Positions 6,023-12,620 of a stretch of DNA of 15,519 nt are shown piece after piece. The DNA is taken from assembly GCA_900551885.1 (NCBI GenBank), contig URXS01000045.1:1-15519 (forward strand), in the 5' to 3' direction. The DNA is from an uncultured Oscillibacter sp. (GTDB taxonomy: Bacteria > Bacillota > Clostridia > Oscillospirales > Oscillospiraceae). Under the pieces are notes generated by a model. That model worked only from the letters and a program-made list of their open reading frames with translations. It ran no database searches and was not told the origin of the DNA. Made by a program: the position numbers and the translations under genes. The stretch's first letter is position 1. Each line of letters starts with the position of its first letter.

Positions 6023-7195
6023 ATGGATTACGCGAAGGAATCCCTGCGGCTGCACTACCAATGGAAGGGCAAGCTGGAGGTAACACCCCGTGCGGCGGTG
6101 GACAACAAGGAGGCCCTGTCCCTGGCCTACACCCCCGGCGTGGCCCAGCCCTGCCTGGAGATCCAGAAGGACGTCAACAAGAGCTACGAGCTGACCCGCC
6201 GCTGGAACACCGTGGCCGTGGTCACCGACGGCTCCGCCGTGCTGGGCCTGGGCGACATCGGCCCCGAGGCCGGCATGCCCGTCATGGAGGGCAAGTGCGT
6301 ACTGTTCAAGGCCTTCGGCGGCGTGGACGCCATCCCCCTGTGTGTCCGCAGCCACGACGTGGACGAGATCGTCAACACCGTGGCCCTGCTGGCCGGCAGC
6401 TTTGGCGGCGTGAACCTGGAGGACATCGCCGCTCCCCGGTGCTTTGAGATCGAGCGGAAACTGAAGGAGCGCTGCGACATCCCCATCTTCCATGACGACC
6501 AGCACGGCACCGCGGTCATCACCCTGGCGGGCCTGAGCAACGCCCTGAAGGTGGTGGGCAAAAAGCTGGAGGACGTGAAGATCGTCTTCAACGGCGCCGG
6601 CGCCGCCGCCATTGCCATCGTGAAGCTGCTGCTGTCCGCCGGAGCGAAGAACATTACTCTGTGCGACCGCAAGGGCGCCATCTACGCCGGCCGCACCGAG
6701 GGCATGAACCCAGTGAAGGAGGAGATCGCCCAGGTGACCAACCCCACCCGTCAGGCCGGCTCTCTGGCGGACATACTGGTGGGGGCCGATGTGTTCATCG
6801 GCGTGTCCGCTCCCGGCGCTGTCACCACGGAGATGGTGAAGACCATGAACAAGGACGCCATCATCTTCGCCTGCGCCAATCCCACCCCCGAGATCTTCCC
6901 GGACGATGCCAAGGCCGGCGGAGCGGCGGTGATCGCCACGGGCCGCAGCGACTTCCCCAACCAGATCAACAATGTGCTGGCGTTCCCCGGTATCTTCCGT
7001 GGCGCGCTGGACGCCCGTGCCAGCGACATCAACGACGCCATGAAGATCGCCGCTGCCCACGCCCTGGCGGATCTGGTGGGTGATGATCTCAGCGCCGACT
7101 ATATCATCCCCGCCGCCTTCGACCCCCGGGTCAAGGACGCCGTGGCTTCCGCTGTCAACAAGGCCGCTCACGATTCCGGCGTGGCCCGAATCTGA
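6023..7195 (+). CDS. NAD(P)-dependent malic enzyme (oxaloacetate-decarboxylating)
   Basis: 390 residues, the short bacterial malic enzyme form without a phosphotransacetylase-like domain. It converts malate to pyruvate and CO2 with reduction of NAD(P). Visible motifs are AYTPGVAQPC with the catalytic Tyr36, VMEGKCVLFKAFGG with the catalytic Lys91, metal ligands in NLEDI (E133, D134) and FHDDQHGT (D158, D159), and the dinucleotide-binding loop FNGAGAAAIAI (189-199). ATG 6023 (MDYAKESLRLHY) has CAGGAGG 8 nt upstream and matches the family start; the in-frame ATG at 5996 has no ribosome binding site. Cofactor preference cannot be settled from motifs alone. It is a monocistronic unit between its promoter and a strong terminator, divergent from the LysR gene. 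Confidence 0.95.
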   Translation: MDYAKESLRLHYQWKGKLEVTPRAAVDNKEALSLAYTPGVAQPCLEIQKDVNKSYELTRRWNTVAVVTDGSAVLGLGDIGPEAGMPVMEGKCVLFKAFGGVDAIPLCVRSHDVDEIVNTVALLAGSFGGVNLEDIAAPRCFEIERKLKERCDIPIFHDDQHGTAVITLAGLSNALKVVGKKLEDVKIVFNGAGAAAIAIVKLLLSAGAKNITLCDRKGAIYAGRTEGMNPVKEEIAQVTNPTRQAGSLADILVGADVFIGVSAPGAVTTEMVKTMNKDAIIFACANPTPEIFPDDAKAGGAAVIATGRSDFPNQINNVLAFPGIFRGALDARASDINDAMKIAAAHALADLVGDDLSADYIIPAAFDPRVKDAVASAVNKAAHDSGVARI

Positions 7196-7213
7196 TTCTT
7201 TTTCTTCCCTTTC

Positions 7214-7246
7214 CCGCCGCAGGCTCTAAGCCTGCGGCGGTTTTTT
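7214..7246 (+). terminator. Terminator of the malic enzyme gene
   Basis: A perfect 11-bp stem (CCGCCGCAGGC 7214-7224 with GCCTGCGGCGG 7230-7240, loop TCTAA) is followed by six T residues (7241-7246). It lies 18 bp after the stop. Confidence 0.95.
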
Positions 7247-7276
7247 ATGGCCCGGCCACCGGAGCACTCCTCCCTC

Positions 7277-7326
7277 TTGACATTTTTATTCTACAAGTGT
7301 AGAGTATAGATATACTACATTTGTAG
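7277..7326 (+). promoter_or_regulatory. blaI-type promoter with two BlaI/MecI operators
   Basis: TTGACA (7277-7282) is followed after 17 bp by a weak -10, TAGAGT (7300-7305). Two perfect dyads of the BlaI/MecI TACA...TGTA class overlap it: CTACAAGTGTAG (7291-7302) between the -35 and -10, and CTACATTTGTAG (7315-7326) at the expected start of transcription. Their starts are 24 bp apart. This fits autorepression of the blaI-blaR operon by BlaI dimers. Confidence 0.85.
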
Positions 7327-7427
7327 AATATCTTTTGGGAGGCAGATGGCTGTCCGCTTCGGTTGATTCACAGACCCTGTCCCTTTGAAACCAACGCCGC
7401 AAAAAACGGCGGAAAGGAGGATTTTTC

Positions 7428-7808
7428 ATGACGAACCGTTCCATCCGCCGTCTGCCGGACGGGGAACTGGCAGTGATGCAGGCATTGTGGGCCTGCGGCG
7501 GCCCCGCCTCCGGCTCCGAGCTGGAGACGCGGCTGCAAGCCACCCATCCCATGGCGGCCACTACGGTGCTGACCATCCTGACCCGGCTGGGGGAAAAGGG
7601 CTTTGTGGCCGCGGAGAAGTCCGGCCGCCGGAGCCTGTACCGGCCCCTGGTGTCTCAGGCGGACTACCTGGCGGCCCAGAGCGGTGCCTTCTTCCGGGGG
7701 CTCTGCGGCGGCAGCGTGTCCACCTTTGCCGCCGCCCTGTGCGACAGCGGCCTGAGCCGGGAGGAGCTGGCCCAGCTCCGGGAGCTGCTGGAGAGGGATG
7801 CCCTATGA
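7428..7808 (+). CDS. BlaI/MecI/CopY-family transcriptional repressor
   Basis: 126 residues, the usual family length. The N-terminal winged helix is recognisable (LPDGELAVMQALWACGGPAS, then THPMAATTVLTILTRLGEKG and the wing FVAAEKSGRRSLYRPLVS, about residues 9-75). A C-terminal dimerisation domain follows, which in the family is cleaved to release DNA. AAAGGAGG (7413-7420) is 7 nt upstream of the ATG. A small hairpin (7395-7411) sits just before the ribosome binding site. The gene overlaps the M56 peptidase gene by 4 bp (ATGA), so both are translated together. The twin TACA/TGTA dyads upstream support autoregulation. The target gene outside the operon is unknown; no beta-lactamase is in the window. 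Confidence 0.93.
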   Translation: MTNRSIRRLPDGELAVMQALWACGGPASGSELETRLQATHPMAATTVLTILTRLGEKGFVAAEKSGRRSLYRPLVSQADYLAAQSGAFFRGLCGGSVSTFAAALCDSGLSREELAQLRELLERDAL

Positions 7809-9271
7809 CCTTTGAAGACTTTATCCGGGGCCTGTTTTCCATCTTTATCGCCGGGGCCCTGGCCTGGAGCGTGTACCGGGCGGGAGAGCGGGATTCCGAT
7901 CCCACGCCCCCTGAAAAGGGGCAGAAACGCTATATCCCCAGCATCCCTGTCTTGCTGCCCATCATCCTCCCGTTTGTGGCGCTGCTGTTGCTGCTGTCCT
8001 ACGGCGGGGCGTTCACCCTGCGCAGCCTGCTGTCCATCTGCTTCCCCATCTTTTTGAGCATCTGCCTCTACTACGCCCTGCTGCTGCCGGCCCTGCCGCT
8101 GCTGCGGCGGCGGATCAGCGCCCGGACCTGCGCCGCGCTGTGGCTGCTGCCCAATTATCTCTACTACACCGTCTACACCTACATGGAGCTGCCGGAACCC
8201 CGATGGGTGCTGTCCCTGCCGGTCCCCATGGCAGTGGTGGGTGCCGTGTGGGCCGTGGGTTTCTGCGCCGTGCTGGGCTGGAAAATCATCGGGCACCTGG
8301 TCTTTCGCCATACCCTGCTGAAAGACGCCTGGCCGGTGGAAGACCCGGAGTGGCTGACCCTGTGGCGGGAGGAACAGCTAAACGCCGGCTTCCATAAGGC
8401 CCGCTTTCCCCTGGTGATCTCCCCCGCCGCATCCACACCTCTGAGCGTCGGCCTTTTCTCCCGGACCATCCGGGTGATGCTGCCGGAGCGAGACTACACT
8501 CTGGAGGAGCTGCGGCTGGTCCTGCGCCACGAGCTGGTCCACATCAGCCGGGAGGACAGCGCCGCCAAATTCTTTCTGGCCTTCTGCACTGCCATGTGCT
8601 GGTTCAATCCCCTGATGTGGATGGCCATGGAGCGCAGCGCCCAGGACATGGAGCTGAGCTGCGACGAGACGGTGCTGCTGGAGGCGGACGACGTCACCCG
8701 CCGCCGCTACGCCGGACTGCTGCTGGCCACCGCCGGGGATTCCAGGGGGTTCACCACCTGCCTCTCCGCCTCCGCTTCGGCCCTGCGGTACCGGCTGCGG
8801 AACGTGGTCCATCCCCTCCGCCGCACCAGCGGAGCTCTGGTGGCCGGGGCGGTCATGTTCGCCCTCATCATGACCTGCGGCTACACGTCTCTGGCCTATG
8901 ACCCCACCGCCGGGGCGGAGGTCCTCTTCCCTGTGGGGCAGATGGAGGACTATGAGCTCCGCTCCGTGTACTGGGACGACGGCGAGGACGTTCTGTCCTG
9001 CCGCTGTGAAGACAGCGCCGCCCTGGCCCGGGTCCTGGGAGAGCTGAAGCTGGCGAGGCTCACCGGTAATTATACCTTCTCTCAGGTCCACCCCAGCCTG
9101 GAGGTCTGGTACCAGGGGCCCGGGGGACTCACCAAAATCCAGGTCTGGGAGCAGGCCCTGCGGCTAAACCCCATGGGCAGGCCCTCTTTGGACTGGCAGC
9201 AGACCTACTACCTACCGGAGGGTGTGGACCTGGAGGCTCTGGCGGCCCTGTTGGTCTTTGAGAATCCCTGA
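7805..9271 (+). CDS. M56-family membrane metallopeptidase, BlaR1-like sensor
   Basis: 488 residues. Several N-terminal membrane segments (about 8-25, 46-68, 73-100, 140-167) precede a cytoplasmic zinc protease domain with H242-ELV-H246 and the third ligand E283 in MELSCDE (282-288). A last membrane helix (about 343-363) leads to an outside domain of about 125 residues. This domain is far too small for the penicillin-binding sensor of true BlaR1 and shows no SxxK-type serine motif, so the signal is probably not a beta-lactam bound in the BlaR1 way. By family logic, sensing activates the protease and inactivates BlaI. ATG 7805 overlaps the blaI stop; the frame is open upstream to 7385 but that is a shadow of blaI. 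Confidence 0.92.
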   Translation: MTFEDFIRGLFSIFIAGALAWSVYRAGERDSDPTPPEKGQKRYIPSIPVLLPIILPFVALLLLLSYGGAFTLRSLLSICFPIFLSICLYYALLLPALPLLRRRISARTCAALWLLPNYLYYTVYTYMELPEPRWVLSLPVPMAVVGAVWAVGFCAVLGWKIIGHLVFRHTLLKDAWPVEDPEWLTLWREEQLNAGFHKARFPLVISPAASTPLSVGLFSRTIRVMLPERDYTLEELRLVLRHELVHISREDSAAKFFLAFCTAMCWFNPLMWMAMERSAQDMELSCDETVLLEADDVTRRRYAGLLLATAGDSRGFTTCLSASASALRYRLRNVVHPLRRTSGALVAGAVMFALIMTCGYTSLAYDPTAGAEVLFPVGQMEDYELRSVYWDDGEDVLSCRCEDSAALARVLGELKLARLTGNYTFSQVHPSLEVWYQGPGGLTKIQVWEQALRLNPMGRPSLDWQQTYYLPEGVDLEALAALLVFENP

Positions 9272-9277
9272 ACAGCG

Positions 9278-9320
9278 CAACAGCGGGACGGAGGTTTCCG
9301 TCCCGCTGTTGTGTTTTCTT
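9278..9320 (+). terminator. Terminator of the blaI-M56 operon
   Basis: A perfect 15-bp stem (9278-9292 with 9297-9311; CAACAGCGGGACGG pairing with CCGTCCCGCTGTTG) and a 4-nt loop are followed by TGTTTTCTT. It separates this operon from the convergent anti-sigma gene, whose stop is at 9320. There is no T-tract on the minus side, but the hairpin may still slow transcripts from that direction. Confidence 0.88.
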
Positions 9321-10483
9321 CAGTTCAGGGGTACCGTGGTCTCGCCGAACCGGAGGGCGGCGGCCTGATTCAGGTCCACCGGCAACTTCCAGGTCAAGCT
9401 GCCCACATAGAGGCTAGCGTCGGCCTCCCCCTCCCAGTTGGCGTTGCCGCCCTCGGATGCTACCTCCGAGCCGTCCTTCAGCACCAGAGCCACGTCGTAG
9501 AAGGCCAGGGCATCCTTCCAAGCCTGGGGAGCGCAGGTCAACTGCACGCCGGTGGCGGTCACTTCCACCTTCTGATAGGTCACCTGCCGGGTGACACCGT
9601 CCTCTGTCAGCGGCACCGTCATGTTCTCCAGCACCAGGGGCGGCTGGGTCTCCACGGACGACAGGGAAATCGGCACCTCCCAACGACCTTCTACCAGCAC
9701 TTCCCGGTCCGCCGTCAGATTCTCCAGCACCAAGGTCATGGTCCGGCTCTCCGTCAGATCCGCGGTGGGGTCCGGGCTCTCATAGCGCAGCAGCATCTCC
9801 AGGCTGCCGTCCTCCAGGACCCGGGTGCCGTCCCGGGAGAAGATGATACCGGTCTGGATCACCAGTCCCATATCCGCCAGCACCTTTTTGGGCGCGCCCT
9901 CCAGACGCCCGGACCAGAAGGAGTAGTTCTTCCCCGCCTCATACTCTCCGCTGATGTGAACCAGCATCCACAGATTCGTCTTTCCGGCGGTGACGGAATC
10001 CACTGTCACGGTGACCTCCGATGCCGCTGTGGCCGTCGGGACGGACTCCGGCTGATCCACCGCCCCGGAGTCCGCCGCATTCGGCGCGGCACCGGGGTCC
10101 GCCTGTGTTCCGGTTTGTGTTGCGGCCTCCGGGTCCGCCGCATCCGGCTTCTCTGTCAGTACACTCTCCTCCGTCTCCTGCCCGGTAGCCTGGCTGCCCA
10201 CGCTCTGGGTCAGGCCGTCCACGGCGGCGGTCTGGGCCTTATCCATCTCCGCCTGACCGGTAGCCTCCTGCCAGTACTGCCGGAACCAGTCCTGAATGCC
10301 CGGTACGCTGGCCGCCAGGGCCGTCCCCGCCAGCAGCAGCGCCACCAGCGCCGCCGCAATTAACGCTCTGGGCACCTGCCGGCGCAGAACCCGTTTCTCC
10401 TGTTTTGTCATGTTCCGTACCTCCTCTTTCAGCCGGTCGGAGGCGGCCACATGGTCAAACGCCCGCTGATACTTGGTCCGCAT
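9320..10483 (-). CDS. Membrane anti-sigma factor, DUF4179/DUF5643-like
   Basis: 387 residues. A short basic and acidic cytoplasmic part (1-38) is followed by one membrane helix (about 40-59, ALIAAALVALLLAGTALAAS). Next comes a low-complexity Ala/Asp/Thr/Pro linker (about 97-155), then an all-beta outside region (156-387) that looks like one or two Ig-like sheets. This is the layout of Clostridia anti-sigma proteins with DUF4179 and DUF5643-type domains. The cytoplasmic part is expected to bind the sigma factor encoded 3 bp upstream. The ribosome binding site GGAGG lies inside the end of the sigma gene, so the two are co-expressed. The stimulus is unknown; surface or envelope stress would be usual for the architecture. 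Confidence 0.82.
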   Translation of the reverse strand: MRTKYQRAFDHVAASDRLKEEVRNMTKQEKRVLRRQVPRALIAAALVALLLAGTALAASVPGIQDWFRQYWQEATGQAEMDKAQTAAVDGLTQSVGSQATGQETEESVLTEKPDAADPEAATQTGTQADPGAAPNAADSGAVDQPESVPTATAASEVTVTVDSVTAGKTNLWMLVHISGEYEAGKNYSFWSGRLEGAPKKVLADMGLVIQTGIIFSRDGTRVLEDGSLEMLLRYESPDPTADLTESRTMTLVLENLTADREVLVEGRWEVPISLSSVETQPPLVLENMTVPLTEDGVTRQVTYQKVEVTATGVQLTCAPQAWKDALAFYDVALVLKDGSEVASEGGNANWEGEADASLYVGSLTWKLPVDLNQAAALRFGETTVPLN

Positions 10484-10486
10484 GAT

Positions 10487-10960
10487 TCAGCCCTCCTCCA
10501 ACTGTTGTTTCAGCTTCTTCCGGGCCCGCTCCAGACGGGTCCGGACGGTGGAGACATTCAGTCCCAGCAGCGCCCCCACCTCCGCCGCGGAGTAGCCCTC
10601 GTAGTGATAGAGGTACAGAGGCACCCGGTACTTCTTGGGCAGCCGCAGGACCTCCTCCAGCACCTGCCGGTCCTCGTTTGCCGGGGCTGAAAGCTCCGCC
10701 GTCTCCTCCAGCGGGACGGTGTGGAGCCGCCATGGGGTCCGGGACAGGTCCTTGCAGACATTGACGCTGACCCGGGCCAGCCAGTAGCGCAGCCGCTCCT
10801 CCCCCTCTCCCGGCGGCGGCCCACTTTTCCACAGCCGCAGCATCACTTCCTGGGCGGCGTCCTCCGCGTCGGGGACGCTGCCGAACCAGTTCAGGGCGAT
10901 GCGGTACACCATATTCAAATATTGCTCTGCGGCCTGGTTGAATTCCGCTTCCGTCATCAT
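10487..10960 (-). CDS. RNA polymerase sigma-70-family (ECF-like) factor
   Basis: 157 residues. Region 2 is seen in EQYLNMVYRIALNWFGSVPD and DAEDAAQEVMLRLWKSG (about 12-48), and region 4 in LPKKYRVPLYLYHYEGYSAA with the helix-turn-helix AEVGALLGLNVSTVRTRLER (about 108-148). There is no region 3, as in ECF sigma factors. I chose the ATG at 10958-10960 because AGGAGA is 7 nt upstream; an in-frame GTG at 11002 would add 14 residues but lacks a good site. It is paired with the membrane anti-sigma factor just downstream. No convincing promoter was found upstream. Confidence 0.9.
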   Translation of the reverse strand: MMTEAEFNQAAEQYLNMVYRIALNWFGSVPDAEDAAQEVMLRLWKSGPPPGEGEERLRYWLARVSVNVCKDLSRTPWRLHTVPLEETAELSAPANEDRQVLEEVLRLPKKYRVPLYLYHYEGYSAAEVGALLGLNVSTVRTRLERARKKLKQQLEEG

Positions 10961-11075
10961 GGGCGTGTCTCCTGTCTTTGGTTTCCTGGAAAGGCCTTTC
11001 ACCTATAATACCCCCGGGAGCGGCAGAACGTCTCAAAAGAGAAATCTTTTTTAGCATCTGAATCCTTCAGGCAGC

Positions 11076-11102
11076 AAAAAAGGGACCCCCAAACGGGGTC
11101 CC
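11076..11102 (-). terminator. Terminator of the PF06541 membrane protein gene
   Basis: An 8-bp stem (GGGACCCC 11082-11089 with GGGGTCCC 11095-11102, loop CAAAC) is followed on the minus strand by six T residues (11076-11081). It lies 27 bp past the stop at 11129. Confidence 0.88.
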
Positions 11103-11128
11103 CCCATCTCCGCCGGACCGGCCACAGG

Positions 11129-11569
11129 TCACGCGGGCTTTTTGTGAAAAATCCGGTAGCGGGGCCAGGCGCCGCCGCACAGCCGCCAGCGCAGGTAGTC
11201 GTCCACCACGATCACCGGTAGAGCCAGGAAATACCACAGCACCGCGTACAGCAGGCACACCTGCCCCAGCAAATTGAAGGGCATGGCGCTGTAATCCCAG
11301 ATGTGCAGGCCCAGCCACAGATTCAGCACACAGCCGCTGACGAATTCCACGGCGGTGATGACCCCGGCACCGATCAGGGCCTGGAGCACCAGGGGCGTGT
11401 CCCAGTCCAGCACCTCATTGATACGGCCCACGCCGATGAAGCACAGCCCTCCCACCAGCACCATGGTCCAGTGGCTCCAGCCCCGCCACACCAGCTCCAG
11501 GCAGAAATATCCCATGCCGCCCATCAAAAACAGCAGCACCTCCCGCCCCAGATTCCGCAGACGTTCCAT
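11129..11569 (-). CDS. Putative ABC-transporter type IV (PF06541) small membrane protein
   Basis: 146 residues, mostly hydrophobic, with four to five predicted membrane segments. The family landmarks are GWSHWTMVLVGGLCFIGVGRINE (29-51) and LNLWLGLHIWDYSAMPFNLLGQVCLLYAVLWYF (82-114). The family is annotated as a putative ABC-transporter type IV permease, but no ATPase gene is adjacent and the function is not established. The ribosome binding site GGGAGG precedes ATG 11569. The gene is divergent from the HMA-fold gene. Confidence 0.8.
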   Translation of the reverse strand: MERLRNLGREVLLFLMGGMGYFCLELVWRGWSHWTMVLVGGLCFIGVGRINEVLDWDTPLVLQALIGAGVITAVEFVSGCVLNLWLGLHIWDYSAMPFNLLGQVCLLYAVLWYFLALPVIVVDDYLRWRLCGGAWPRYRIFHKKPA

Positions 11570-11589
11570 GTGCTTCCCTCCCGTCTTTT

Positions 11590-11607
11590 TACAATATTCC
11601 TATTGTA
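11590..11607. promoter_or_regulatory. 18-bp perfect palindrome in a divergent promoter region
   Basis: TACAATA-TTCC-TATTGTA is a perfect 7-4-7 dyad in the 125-bp gap between the PF06541 gene and the HMA-fold gene. It overlaps TACAAT, a possible minus-strand -10, and TTGTAT, a possible plus-strand -35. It is an attractive shared operator, but no regulator for it is in the window and no full promoter could be assigned with confidence. Confidence 0.45.
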
Positions 11608-11694
11608 TGTCCCCTTTGCCCCGGTTTATGCCTGCGGCGGCAACGGTTACTTCTGCCGCTTTGGGGCAGACTACAGGAAAAGGAGGAATGGCAT

Positions 11695-11913
11695 ATGGCT
11701 CATCTGAGCACGTATTTTTCCCTGGAGGACTCTGCCGGGAAACACGATGTGAAGCGTCTGAAGCGGGAGCTGGACAGTCTGCCCGGCGTCACCTCCGTCA
11801 GCGTCAGCCCCAATGGCTGCCTGGCGGTGGATTACGACTCCACCGGCGTCCGCCAGGCGGACATCCGCCAGAAGGTCCAGGAGCTGGGCTACCAACTGCG
11901 GGCAACGGACTGA
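11695..11913 (+). CDS. Small heavy-metal-associated (HMA) fold protein without the CxxC motif
   Basis: 72 residues. The pattern KRLKRELDSLPGVTSVSVSP (20-39), then a beta strand (LAVDYDSTG) and IRQKVQELGYQL matches the ferredoxin-like fold of copper chaperones and P-type ATPase metal domains. Where the GMTCxxC loop should be, the sequence reads DSAGKHD (12-18), with no cysteine; the only Cys is C42. Canonical CxxC metal coordination is therefore unlikely. The protein may bind another ligand or a protein partner. AGGAGG (11681-11686) is 8 nt upstream of the ATG. It is monocistronic, ending at a bidirectional terminator. Confidence 0.82.
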   Translation: MAHLSTYFSLEDSAGKHDVKRLKRELDSLPGVTSVSVSPNGCLAVDYDSTGVRQADIRQKVQELGYQLRATD

Positions 11914-11920
11914 AATGATA

Positions 11921-11955
11921 AAAACGGGAGAGAACGGATCGTTCTCTCCCGTTTT
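11921..11955. terminator. Bidirectional terminator between the HMA-fold and yigZ genes
   Basis: A perfect 16-bp inverted repeat (11921-11936 with 11940-11955; AAAACGGGAGAGAACG pairing with CGTTCTCTCCCGTTTT) has a 3-nt loop. The terminal A4 and T4 give a T-run on both strands. It is shared by the convergent HMA-fold gene (stop 11913) and yigZ (stop 11960). Confidence 0.9.
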
Positions 11956-11959
11956 GCGT

Positions 11960-12598
11960 TCAGTTGATCTCCTCCCGGGGACCCGGCAGCAGCTCCTGCC
12001 CGGCCTCCTCCAGGGCAAGACCTCCGGCGGACAGCTCCGTCAGCCGGGGGGCGAACCGCTCCGCGCCGCCCTCCGGGAAAGCGGCGGTGATGCGGATGTC
12101 CGCGGCGTACGCCGTGTCCCGGATGACACCGCCGCAAGCGGCGATCTCCAGCTTCACCCGCTCCAGGAGCGGATAGGTGCAGGGCACCGTCCACAGCGTC
12201 CACAGCCCCAGCCGGCACACGCCGGCGGCGGCCAGTGCGTCGTGGGCGCTTTTGGAATAAGCCCGGGTCAGACCTCCGGCCCCCAGCAGGATGCCGCCGA
12301 AATACCGGGTCACCACGCAGCAAGCGTCCGTGACCCCCTGCCGCTGAAACACGTTCAGCATGGGCTGGCCCGCCGTGCCCTGGGGCTCCCCGTCGTCGGA
12401 GTAGCGGACGGTGTTCCCCTGCCGCAGCAGATAGCACCAGCAGTTGTGGCGGGCGTCGTAGTGCCGCTTCTTCGTCTCCTCGATCCGCGCCCGGGCCTCC
12501 GCCTCGTTCTCCACATGAAAGACGTGGCCGATGAAGCGGGACCGCTTTTCCACAAACTCGCTCTCCGCCTCCTGAAAGGGCACCCGAATGTCACTCAC
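11960..12598 (-). CDS. yigZ: YigZ/IMPACT-family protein (UPF0029)
   Basis: 212 residues, the usual YigZ length. Signature stretches are YSDDGEPQGTAGQPMLNVF (66-84) and RYFGGILLGAGGLTRAYSKSA (98-118), followed by a C-terminal ferredoxin-like domain. The family is linked to translation and ribosome-associated functions, but its biochemical role in bacteria is not settled. The start is GTG 12598, because AGGAGG lies 7 nt upstream; the longer ATG start at 12640 would overlap hflX and has no site. It is the last gene of the flavin reductase-hflX-yigZ operon, 22 bp after hflX. Confidence 0.92.
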   Translation of the reverse strand: MSDIRVPFQEAESEFVEKRSRFIGHVFHVENEAEARARIEETKKRHYDARHNCWCYLLRQGNTVRYSDDGEPQGTAGQPMLNVFQRQGVTDACCVVTRYFGGILLGAGGLTRAYSKSAHDALAAAGVCRLGLWTLWTVPCTYPLLERVKLEIAACGGVIRDTAYAADIRITAAFPEGGAERFAPRLTELSAGGLALEEAGQELLPGPREEIN

Positions 12599-12620
12599 GC
12601 CGTCTCCTCCTGTTTGTCTG

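Noticed and set aside
5999..7171. A 390-codon antisense open frame over the malic enzyme
   Set aside because: His/Gly/Val-rich shadow of a strongly coding strand; no family features.
7346..7366. A possible leader peptide MAVRFG upstream of blaI
   Set aside because: The GGGAGG site is only 3 nt from the ATG, there is no attenuator hairpin with a T-run after it, and the residues show no regulatory codon bias.
7385..7804. N-terminal extension of the M56 peptidase frame up to 7385
   Set aside because: This part overlaps blaI in another frame; the ATGA overlap at 7805 gives the natural start and a normal M56 N-terminus.
10961..11002. Alternative GTG start of the sigma factor at 11002
   Set aside because: No good ribosome binding site, and the added residues do not belong to sigma region 2; the ATG at 10960 has AGGAGA at proper spacing.
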